From: DATBLE01 sp963841405
GTDB lineage: Bacteria; Actinomycetota; Thermoleophilia; Gaiellales; Gaiellaceae
Assembly: GCA_963841405.1 (NCBI GenBank)
Contig: CAWJCM010000003.1
Span: 365,425-429,424 of the forward strand
Length of the DNA: 64,000 bases
Direction of reading: 5' to 3'
Shown here: positions 40,445-47,435 of the stretch, one piece after another
How the letters are laid out: the number at the start of each line of letters is the position of its first letter
Position numbering within the stretch: the first letter of the stretch is position 1
Notes under the pieces: model-generated
Seen by the model: only the letters and a program-made list of their open reading frames with translations
What the model was told of the DNA's origin: nothing
Database searches by the model: none
Program-made: the position numbers and the translations under genes

Positions 40445-40537
40445 CTACTTGTTCTTGAGGTAGGCGAGCATCGGCTGACACTTGGCCACCAGCTCCTGGA
40501 TGTCCACCTTCACCGGCTGCGGCTGGCTCTTCGCCAT
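40445..40537 (-). CDS. Possible 30-residue ORF
   Basis: MAKSQPQPVKVDIQELVAKC and QPMLAYLKNK, stop TAG. Composition is protein-like and lysine-rich in a high-GC setting; AGGATGG ahead is a weak ribosome-binding site. It may be a short gene or the start of something cut off. Function unknown. Confidence 0.35.
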   Translation of the reverse strand: MAKSQPQPVKVDIQELVAKCQPMLAYLKNK

Positions 40538-40646
40538 AAGCACCATCCTAGCCCCGCCCCGGCGGAGCGGGTGTCCGGTCGTGCTCCAGCCCACCACACG
40601 CGTAGTCCACCAGCGGTTGACCGCGTTCGGCGCGTCGCCGCGGTCG

Positions 40647-40824
40647 CTATCCCAGGCTGCCCGCCTGGTAGGCGTAGCGGATACATCTCGCGAGGAGTTC
40701 GCGGCCCGCGTGTCCCCAGAACCTCGCCGGCTTCGGACAGGAGCTGCCAGAGCGTCAACAGGCGTAGATCGGTGTCGAAGTCCGCCATCACCTCCGACCG
40801 CGGGTCGTCGTCTTCGAAAGCCAT
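40647..40824 (-). pseudogene. Small hypothetical protein, frameshifted
   Basis: From ATG 40824: MAFEDDDPRSEVMADFDTDL, LLTLWQLLSEAGEVLG; after a frameshift near 40718, GHAGRELLARCIRYAYQAGS closes at 40647. The two parts fit a single helical protein of about 58 residues. Confidence 0.45.
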
Positions 40825-40843
40825 TTGTTCGCCGCGTGGGGCG

Positions 40844-41095
40844 TCATACCGAGTTCGTGTTGATTCGCCGGTGCAACGGCGAGGAGCTTCTGGCCCCTTT
40901 CGCGATCCGCGGCGCGTCGCGCTCGAGCAGCATGCGGGCGCAGTCATCTTGCGTGTGGGAGAGCCATGGTCTTGCGCCCATCAGCTCGTTGGCCCTGAGT
41001 GCCGCTTCCAAGTGACGCTCCGCCTCGTCCCAGCGGGTGATCGTCGTGGCCGCAAACCCGAGATAACGGGACACCGAACCGAGCGCGCCGGTTTT
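40844..41095 (-). pseudogene. TPR-repeat tail of a large regulator
   Basis: The minus strand carries YLGFAATTITRWDEAERHLE, ALRANELMGARPWLSHTQDD and ARMLLERDAP, the last tetratricopeptide units found in LuxR/adenylate-cyclase ATPases of actinobacteria (RWDEAERHFEAAL...MGARPWLAHTQ). Nothing else of the gene survives; it stops right at the hemolysin III gene end. Confidence 0.7.
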
Positions 41096-41753
41096 ACGCG
41101 CGAGGAAGCACGTAGAAGGCGACGACGACGTATTCGCACGCTGCCGCGGCGAGCGTGAGCACATGGAAGAGCTCGTGATAGCCGAACACCCACGGGAGCG
41201 GATTTGGACGGCGCCTCGCGTAGATGATCGCGCCCCCGGTGTAGAGGATCCCGGTGGCGACGACGAGCACAACGGCCGCTGCTGAGAGCTTCAGCAGTTG
41301 CGGGAACGCAGCGGCTCCGACCCAGCCGAGGGTCAGACCGATGGCTGCCGCCAGCCACTTCGGCGCCTGTACCCAAAAGAACTTGAGGACGATCGCGAGG
41401 AACGCGCCGCCCCAGATGATCGCAAGGATCGGGATCGCCCAGCCCCTCGACATCACGATCAACCCGAACGGCGCGTAGCTGCCGGCGATCAGCAAGTAGA
41501 CGCCGGCGTGGTCGAGCCGTGCGAGCCAGGCGCGCGCCCGCGGTCGCCACATCGGCCGGTGGTAGACGGCGCTCGCTCCAAAGCAGCCGGCGACGCACGC
41601 CGCGAAGATTGCACCCGATATCCGCGCCTTTCCCGGGTCGGCGGTGACGACCAACACGACGCCGACCGCGACAGCGGCATAGAAGCCGAGTTCGTGAAAG
41701 ACGCCGCGTAGTTTCGGCTTCACGAGCTGTTCCGCCGCGGCCACGCCCCCCAT
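41094..41753 (-). CDS. Hemolysin III / PAQR-family membrane protein
   Basis: 219 residues with seven hydrophobic helices. The zinc-site residues of the PAQR fold are in place: Glu/Ser in RGVFHELGF and GASAVYH in helices 1-2, and the pair of His in FGYHELFHVLT in the last third. LDHAGVYLLIAGSYAPF is the family signature. Members (YqfA/TrhA) affect membrane lipid homeostasis; haemolysis is only an old label. The gene looks intact among remnants. Confidence 0.92.
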   Translation of the reverse strand: MGGVAAAEQLVKPKLRGVFHELGFYAAVAVGVVLVVTADPGKARISGAIFAACVAGCFGASAVYHRPMWRPRARAWLARLDHAGVYLLIAGSYAPFGLIVMSRGWAIPILAIIWGGAFLAIVLKFFWVQAPKWLAAAIGLTLGWVGAAAFPQLLKLSAAAVVLVVATGILYTGGAIIYARRRPNPLPWVFGYHELFHVLTLAAAACEYVVVAFYVLPRA

Positions 41754-41921
41754 CGTAGGACGGAGAGTGCCACGGTGAGAGCCGGACTGCGACAGTAGGC
41801 CTGCTTCCCCTAAGCGGCCATATCCTCTTGGGGTGCGCAGGTCCAGGTACGCGGCGGCGGAGCCCTAGCGGCTCGAGACAACACCCAGGGTGATGCTCAG
41901 CCGAGCACGCCGCCACGCTCA

Positions 41922-42599
41922 TTGCGTGACCGAGCCTCGTCAGCGGGGAAGAGTGCGGGCGCCAATGCTCGAGATGCGGGCGGGGCGCTCGTGGAGACCG
42001 TCGGCAGGCTTGCCGACAAGGCGATCGACCGCGTGCTGCTCACCGACGAGCGCATCACCTCGGCCGCCGACGGCAAGCGACTGCTCGCGGGTAAAGAGGA
42101 CACGGAGGCACTCGCGGGCGACATCCAACGGGTCATCGTGCTCGCCGTGCCCGTCGTCCGCAGACTGGCTCGCGGCGCCCGCCTGACGAGGGTGCCGTGG
42201 GTGATGGTTGCCTCGAGTGCCGTCTCGATCGGGGTCGCCGTTCGCACGGGTGTGCGGGAGCTGCAGGTGCTCGCTTCGTTCGTGGCTTACCGGCTCGAGC
42301 AGGCCACCGGGGTGCCCAGCGAGCCGGCACTCGTCAAGAAGCTGGCGATCGATCTCTACCTCGATCCGAAGCGCACTCTTCACCTGGCCGACGAGAAGCT
42401 GCGCCTCCCTCGACTCGCCCGCAAGTGGGTGTTGAGCGGGGCCTTCGGCCGCAAGACGTCGAAACGAGCGTCGAGTGCGCTCGATGCCGCGGAGCGACTC
42501 GACGCAGCCGCGCTCTCCGCGCTGGGACGCGGTGCGTCGGCACCAGGACGAATCGGCCAGCGGCAGTTACGAACCAGGCCCCAGTCAGTGAGAGATTGA
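41922..42599 (+). CDS. Conserved hypothetical protein, probably membrane-associated
   Basis: Up to 225 residues from a TTG; the first 30 are low-complexity, so the true start may be a later GTG. The core has LAGDIQRVIVLAVPVVRRLARG, VPWVMVASSAVSIGVAVRTG and LQVLASFVAYRLEQATG, two amphipathic to hydrophobic helices, then LVKKLAIDLYLDPKR. This resembles EcsC-like or related actinobacterial proteins, but I cannot name the family firmly. It stands alone and ends before a short gap. Confidence 0.55.
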   Translation: MRDRASSAGKSAGANARDAGGALVETVGRLADKAIDRVLLTDERITSAADGKRLLAGKEDTEALAGDIQRVIVLAVPVVRRLARGARLTRVPWVMVASSAVSIGVAVRTGVRELQVLASFVAYRLEQATGVPSEPALVKKLAIDLYLDPKRTLHLADEKLRLPRLARKWVLSGAFGRKTSKRASSALDAAERLDAAALSALGRGASAPGRIGQRQLRTRPQSVRD

Positions 42600-42723
42600 G
42601 GGCACCATAGGCTCCCCCAGTTACCGCGAAGGGCAGTCGTGACCTGTGCATGAGGCGCGACTGCGAGCGTGAGCCCAGCCTTTGAGAAAGGCGTCTCGGA
42701 AGACCCGGCGGGTCGCCTGGCTG

Positions 42724-43122
42724 TCATGCCCGGTTCCACCAGCGAGGTGGTTTCACCAGCAGGCCGATGATCGCGCCCGCCAGGACAAGTTGAACATCCG
42801 CACGGAAGCCTCCCGAGCGATGCCAGCCGCGCCCGCCATGAAAGAGCTTGCGGCCGTGCGGACGCAACTGCGAAAAGACGTGCTCAAGATCGGGTGCGGA
42901 GGCCGCGGCCGCGCCGAGCGTGGCTGGGTCGAGCGGCCCACGAGACAGCGCGAGCAGCGCAAGAGCGAACAGGCCGCTTCGGATTTCGAAGCGACGGTTG
43001 ACGATGTCCTCGTGGGGCACGCGATCACAGGCGAGATGCAGTGGCGGACCCAGTGCCAGGGCGGCAAGCCGCGACCCAGCGAGCGCACCCACCGCCGCAC
43101 CCGTCGCGACATGGAGAGACAC
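42724..43122 (-). CDS. Small membrane protein, metal-dependent-hydrolase-like
   Basis: About 132 residues from GTG 43122. VSLHVATGAAVGALAGSRLA is the typical first helix of YdjM-like proteins (DUF457), with His4 placed as in those families. PPLHLACDRVPHEDIVNRRF carries further His/Asp residues that could bind a metal, and the C-terminus has a hydrophobic helix (LVLAGAIIGLLV) and PRWW. Probably membrane bound; activity unproven. Confidence 0.55.
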   Translation of the reverse strand: MSLHVATGAAVGALAGSRLAALALGPPLHLACDRVPHEDIVNRRFEIRSGLFALALLALSRGPLDPATLGAAAASAPDLEHVFSQLRPHGRKLFHGGRGWHRSGGFRADVQLVLAGAIIGLLVKPPRWWNRA

Positions 43123-43293
43123 GATCACGACTGTCCAGTTAGGTGGACTTGCGCGCCCTCGTTGCTGCTTGCGGTTCTCGGCCGGTGCCGGCCCGTCGAG
43201 CCCAAACCACGTCTCTTCTGAATCGCGGCAGATTCCCCAGTGCACACCTGGATGGACTACTGTCCGACCACGCAGATACCCAGCGGACGCGGC

Positions 43294-43389
43294 CTACTTG
43301 CCGCGCGAAGTCTTTTTTGGCCGTTTCGTTTTGGCTGGTGCCTTCTTCTCGGTCTGGGCGAACGACTTCGGACGCTTCTTCCCGGCCAC
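43294..43389 (-). CDS. Lysine-rich 31-residue small protein
   Basis: From GTG 43389, with AAGGAG eight bases ahead: VAGKKRPKSFAQTEKKAPAK and TKRPKKTSRGK, then TAG. Twelve of 31 residues are Lys and the codons include AAA, less GC-biased than neighbours. It looks like a histone-tail-like DNA- or RNA-binding peptide. The good ribosome-binding site supports it; there is no family I can name. Confidence 0.5.
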   Translation of the reverse strand: MAGKKRPKSFAQTEKKAPAKTKRPKKTSRGK

Positions 43390-43569
43390 GCCGCGCTCCT
43401 TCCGCTTGATCGGGTGTCGGGACAGAGTGACTCTACCTCCGTATGGACTGGCGATCCGTGCGGCCGAGATCAACCCCAGACTTTCGAAAAACGCCCCAGA
43501 CGGGACAGCCCACACTCACAGTTCCAGACGCCTGAGCGAAATGACCCTGCGTGGTCGAGTGTTTGGTGA

Positions 43570-43851
43570 CTAGAAGGCTACGAGCGCCTCGCCAGCCGTG
43601 ACGTACGGTGCTGCGACGCTCAGGTCTGGCAGATTTTCGGCCAGCCACGCGGCGGCAGCGCGACTTGACTCTTCCGCGCCTTCCTGATCGTCGAAGACGC
43701 TGACCGTGGACGTCCCCTCGGCCAGCTTGAGGAGGTAATAGGCCCTGAACCCGTTGATACCGCTGATGAGTTGCCGAATCTCTTCCTCGTGCTCAGCGAG
43801 CGTGTCGGCGAGCTCGAAGTTCCCGTTGTATGCACGGATGACTGCGTACAT
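43570..43851 (-). CDS. Dimeric alpha-beta barrel (monooxygenase-like) protein
   Basis: 93 residues: MYAVIRAYNGNFELADTLAE, IRQLISGINGFRAYYLLKLA and STVSVFDDQEGAEESSRAAA match the small ferredoxin-like barrels of antibiotic-biosynthesis-monooxygenase and stress-response types. ALVAF ends the protein as in relatives. Without a cofactor motif the reaction is unclear; such proteins often protect against reactive compounds. Confidence 0.7.
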   Translation of the reverse strand: MYAVIRAYNGNFELADTLAEHEEEIRQLISGINGFRAYYLLKLAEGTSTVSVFDDQEGAEESSRAAAAWLAENLPDLSVAAPYVTAGEALVAF

Positions 43852-44039
43852 GGTCGATACCTCATTCCGTCTCGTGGACGCAGGAGAGCATCGAAGTGTC
43901 TCATGATTCGCGCCGCGAAGGCACGCTGGGTGTGACGACGCGACCGATCAGGGTCGGCTGGGCGAGCATTCTTGAGCAGGGATGGTGCGGGGGTGGCTGA
44001 GCCAGGCTGCATCTGCCAGCGGTACATATTGCTCGAGCT

Positions 44040-45154
44040 CTAGAGCCCCTTTGCGTCGCTGGGGTGGACGTTACGGGCAAGCAGCGGAACAAGCGTGGTT
44101 GCGTCGGGGCTGCCCCAGCCCGTGACTGCGTCCCAGCCGGGTGCGGCGTGGTAGCCGATGATCGTTCTTGGCGGGAAGCGGACAGTGTTGTTCCCGGCGG
44201 TGATGTCGTGGAGCGCCTTGTGGTAGAGGCGACCGTGGCCGATGCGGTACAGGGCTGCGTTTACGAACCCGAGCTTGCGGCCAGCGTATTGGTCGGCGAG
44301 GGCGATCAGTCCCGCTCACAATGGGGCGCTGGCGCTGGTGCCGCCACCCGAGCTGATTTCGTACTCGCCGCCGTGCGTGCTGGTGACCACTGCCAGGTGT
44401 GCGTGGGGAGAGGCGTTGGCGGCTACGTCGGGTACGGCGCGGTATGCGTCGTTAAGGGGTGGGGGAGTCTGATAGGCGGGCCGTGAGAAGACGTGGCCGA
44501 GACCTCCACCCGAGGCCTGGAAGTGACTGCCTGGGTCGCCGAATGGGAGCCCCCAGGCTGTCTCGCTTATGTAGCTGCCTGTCGTGTGGCTGGCGATTAG
44601 GGTTGTGCCGCCAGCGGCCAGTACGAGCGGGTCGGACGCTGGCAGGTTGACCTCCCTGACTGGCGAGAAGGTGCCTCCGATCAGGCCCTTGATGACTTGG
44701 CAGGGCTCGCCCACAACGCCGATGTCGCCGGAGGCTGCGACCACCGTCACATGACGGGCGGCGGCAGTTCGCAACGCTGCGTGGAGGGCGGCTAGCTCGC
44801 GATTGCTGTCGCAGTGCTCGCCGCCCGTTTGACCGGCGGCACTGATCGAGATGACGCCGCCAAGGGACGTCCCGAGCCGGAGGGCGGCCACGGAGGCTGC
44901 GACCGCGCTGGCGGGATCGCTGAGGGATGTCCCCTTGACCAAGACTTCGACGATGGCGGCGCCCGGGGCGATGGCGTGGACCATCTCGGTGTCCAGCACC
45001 TCCTCGCCGTTCGCCAGCCAAGGCGAGGCGGCAGGAGCAAGACTGGACACGACCCGGACTCGGGCGGCGGGCAGGTGGAACAACTTGTCGAATTCGGCAA
45101 GGTCGCGGCGGATGTCGCTGGCCGGCAGCGGGAACTGCGGCTCGGCTAGCTCCG
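44040..45154 (-). pseudogene. Peptidase S53 (sedolisin) with in-frame TGA, 5'-truncated
   Basis: About 370 codons of a serine-carboxyl peptidase. The Glu-Asp pair lies in EEVLDTEMVHAIAPGA, the oxyanion Asp in VTVVAASGDIGVVGE, and the nucleophile Ser in SSGGGTSASAPL; the C-terminal PGWDAVTGWGSPDATTL calcium loop is intact. TGA at 44316-44318 interrupts the reading exactly where relatives have Trp (SAPLWAGLIA), and the frame stays open and conserved for another 90 codons. The pro-domain and start are missing: homology begins at the terminus of repeat R copy 2. Confidence 0.85.
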
Positions 45155-45358
45155 GCCAGCCCTCTCTAACCGGATGTCATGCTTTCAACTGCACCTATTT
45201 CGCCTACTCCCGTCCCGCGCGGATCGGTGCCGCTTGTGGGTGCAAGTCCGCTTCGTAAGAGGGTTCTGCGCCCTACGCTTGCGGCGGCCGACAGGTTTCT
45301 GGGGCCAGCGCGGTGAGAGTCTGCCGGTTGAAGCCGTATCCGGGCTGAGCTGGGGTGA
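45155..45358 (-). repeat. Dispersed repeat R, copy 2 (204 bp)
   Basis: It is about 98 percent identical to copy 3 (45705-45908) in inverted orientation; I count four differences in 204 bp. Its fixed terminus, GCCAGCCCTCTCTAACCGGA on the plus strand at 45155, touches the truncated S53 gene. Confidence 0.9.
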
Positions 45359-45708
45359 GGGCCTACAGGATCCAACGAGGCGGACGCCGGCCGTTTGCCT
45401 GGAGGCGTTGACTCGGCCAGGAGGCGTTCGAACTCGGCGAAGATCTCTTCTCCTCGATCGGAGGCGATGTTCTTGACGGCGCCGACGAAGGCTTTCATTT
45501 TCCCGGTCAAGGTGGCCCGCTCGGCGGGCCAGGCCTCATCCTCGATCTCTCCGAGCAGGTCGATCGCCTTGAGCATGTCTCCCATGTCGGGGAGAACTAG
45601 GCCGGCCTCCAATGCCGCCTGCTCGAAGCGGAGGACTCGCGCGACCTGCTCCCGAAGCTGCAGCAGGCCTATGCACAGTCGTGAACTGAGTGTCTGGTAG
45701 GACGTCAC
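45166..45708 (-). CDS. Hypothetical helical protein between inverted repeats
   Basis: From 45708 the frame encodes about 115 protein-like residues: TLSSRLCIGLLQLREQVARV, LRFEQAALEAGLVLPDMGDM, AERATLTGKMKAFVGAVKNI and EEIFAEFERLLAES, mostly helix with a regular heptad feel. The last 60 residues come from repeat copy 2 and are probably not native. I do not recognise it. It is the only coding content of the 346-bp segment that copies 2 and 3 enclose. Confidence 0.45.
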   Translation of the reverse strand: MTSYQTLSSRLCIGLLQLREQVARVLRFEQAALEAGLVLPDMGDMLKAIDLLGEIEDEAWPAERATLTGKMKAFVGAVKNIASDRGEEIFAEFERLLAESTPPGKRPASASLDPVGPHPSSARIRLQPADSHRAGPRNLSAAASVGRRTLLRSGLAPTSGTDPRGTGVGEIGAVESMTSG

Positions 45709-45908
45709 CCCTGCTCAGCCCGGATACGGCTTCAACCGGCAGACTCTCACCGCGCTGGCCCCAGAAACCTGTCGGCCGCCGCAAGCGTAGGGCGCAGAAC
45801 CCTCTTACGAAGCGGACTTGCACCCACAAGCGGCACCGATCCGCGCGGGACGGCAGTAAGCGAAATAGGTGCAGTTGAAAGCAAGACATCCGGTTAGAGA
45901 GGGCTGGC
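45705..45908 (+). repeat. Dispersed repeat R, copy 3 (204 bp)
   Basis: Inverted partner of copy 2. It ends with the common terminus GGTTAGAGAGGGCTGGC, and the following base begins the rnhB fragment. A frame starting MSCFQLHLFR is open through the whole repeat on the minus strand and also in copies 2 and 4, but its composition is not convincing as protein. Confidence 0.9.
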
Positions 45909-46082
45909 AGGATGATGCACGAGTACGCAACGGCGTACCCGGCGTACGGCTTCGAGCGCCATGTCGGCTACCTGACCAGCGCTCATTCGGCTGCCGTCGT
46001 TGAACACGGACCGTCACCGATTCATCGCCTCAGCTATAAGGCGCGTTGTTATCAGCAGCGACTGTTCGACGATCCAAGCTGA
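45909..46082 (+). pseudogene. rnhB: Ribonuclease HII C-terminal fragment
   Basis: 57 codons to a natural stop: RMMHEYATAYPAYGFERHVG, YLTSAHSAAVVEHGPSPIHR and LSYKARCYQQRLFDDPS. This is the end of RNase HII, with the conserved YPxYGFxxHxGYxTxxHxxA and GPxxIHRxSF. The N-terminal catalytic Asp/Glu residues are absent. It begins at the end of repeat copy 3. Confidence 0.88.
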
Positions 46083-46276
46083 ACAGCTCCTCGGTCGATA
46101 GATCCACTCACACATCAGGCGCCGTGCAGCTTCCATCGCGGTTGCTCTCCTCGCCGGTGTTCAGTTCCACAACTACGCGGGACTCGGCCAATAAACGGCG
46201 ACCAGCCGCCGATTCAACCGTCGATAGCGCTCTGCTGCTCGTTTCGCAGAGAGCTGTCCGGGAACGCACAAGTCCC

Positions 46277-47383
46277 ATGAGCGAGTCCTCAACGGAGCGT
46301 CCCGCTTCGAGCTTTGAGGTCGTGGTAATCGGAGCAGGCCAAGCCGGTCTGGCCATCGGCTCCTTCCTCAAGCAGGAAGAGCGGCGGTTTGTGATCCTCG
46401 ACGCGGCCGACTCGATCGGTGCCGCTTGGCGCACTCGTTGGGAGTCCCTCACTCTTTTCACGCCTCGCCGGTACAGCGGCCTTCCGGGGCTGCCCTTTCC
46501 GGGCGATCCCGAGGGTTACCCAACTCGGGATGAGGTGATCGCGTATCTGGAGCAGTACGCGCAAACGTTCGACCTTCCGATCGAGCTGCGCAGCAGGGTG
46601 CGGAGACTCAACTCCGAGGGCGGCCGCTTTCTCAGTGAGGCTGACGGCAGGATGATGACGGCCGATCAGGTCGTGGTTGCTACCGGGCCTTTTCAGATGC
46701 CTTTCGTTCCTGAGTTCGCGAGCAGGCTTGCGTCAGACGTGTTCCAGGTGCACAGCACCGAGTACCGAAAAGCGAGCGATGTCCCCGACGGAACCGTCCT
46801 CGTTGTGGGTGGTGGCAATACCGGTTTCCAGATCGCAAAGGAGTTGGCCGCCACGCACAAGGTTTGTCTCGCGGTGGGGTCGCGGCAGACGCCGCTTCCG
46901 CAGCGAGTCCTCGGCCGCGATCTTTTTTGGTGGTTGACGAGGACGGGGTTGCTCAAGAAGACGGTTGAGTCTCGGCTGGGGCGCAAGCTGCGACATCGGG
47001 ATACGCTCATCGGGTCGAGCCCGCGTGAACTGCGGAAGCGTTATGGGGTCGAGTTGAAGCCGAGGGCGGTGGATGCCTCGGGGCGCTTGGTTCGCTTCGA
47101 AGATGGGGGCGAGCTTGAAGTCGACGCGCTGATCTGGGCCACCGGCTACCGGCCCGACTATTCGTGGATCGAGCTTCCTGTGTTCGGTCCCGACGGTCGC
47201 GTACTTCACCGGCGGGGAGTCACAAACCTGCCGGGCCTCTACTTCCTCGGCTTGACCTGGCAGCACACGCGAGGTTCGGCGTTGATCGGATGGGTGAAAG
47301 ACGACGCTGCCTTCATCGCAGGACAGACCAAGGCTTTCTACGATCCACCGAACAAGCTTGCGGTCGATACTCGCGAGAGCTGA
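46277..47383 (+). CDS. Flavin-containing monooxygenase-like protein
   Basis: 368 residues from ATG 46277; a much longer upstream reading has no protein-like content. FAD motif VVVIGAGQAGLAIGSFLK, then SIGAAWRTRWESLTLFTP and the NADPH motif VLVVGGGNTGFQIAKEL; the late ATGY sequence (IWATGYRPDY) is typical of group B flavoprotein monooxygenases (CzcO/FMO-like). CzcO proteins accompany cation resistance genes, which fits the copper oxidase that follows 52 bp downstream. The substrate is unknown. Confidence 0.88.
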   Translation: MSESSTERPASSFEVVVIGAGQAGLAIGSFLKQEERRFVILDAADSIGAAWRTRWESLTLFTPRRYSGLPGLPFPGDPEGYPTRDEVIAYLEQYAQTFDLPIELRSRVRRLNSEGGRFLSEADGRMMTADQVVVATGPFQMPFVPEFASRLASDVFQVHSTEYRKASDVPDGTVLVVGGGNTGFQIAKELAATHKVCLAVGSRQTPLPQRVLGRDLFWWLTRTGLLKKTVESRLGRKLRHRDTLIGSSPRELRKRYGVELKPRAVDASGRLVRFEDGGELEVDALIWATGYRPDYSWIELPVFGPDGRVLHRRGVTNLPGLYFLGLTWQHTRGSALIGWVKDDAAFIAGQTKAFYDPPNKLAVDTRES

Positions 47384-47435
47384 GAAAAGCTCACGCGCGC
47401 GCGGCCAGACGCAGGCAGAAGGGAAGGATCGAGCG

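Noticed and set aside
45155..45908. Group II intron domain in the repeat
   Set aside because: GGGTGCAAGTCC is reminiscent of intron domain I, but there is no domain V motif, no GUGYG start and no reverse transcriptase frame.
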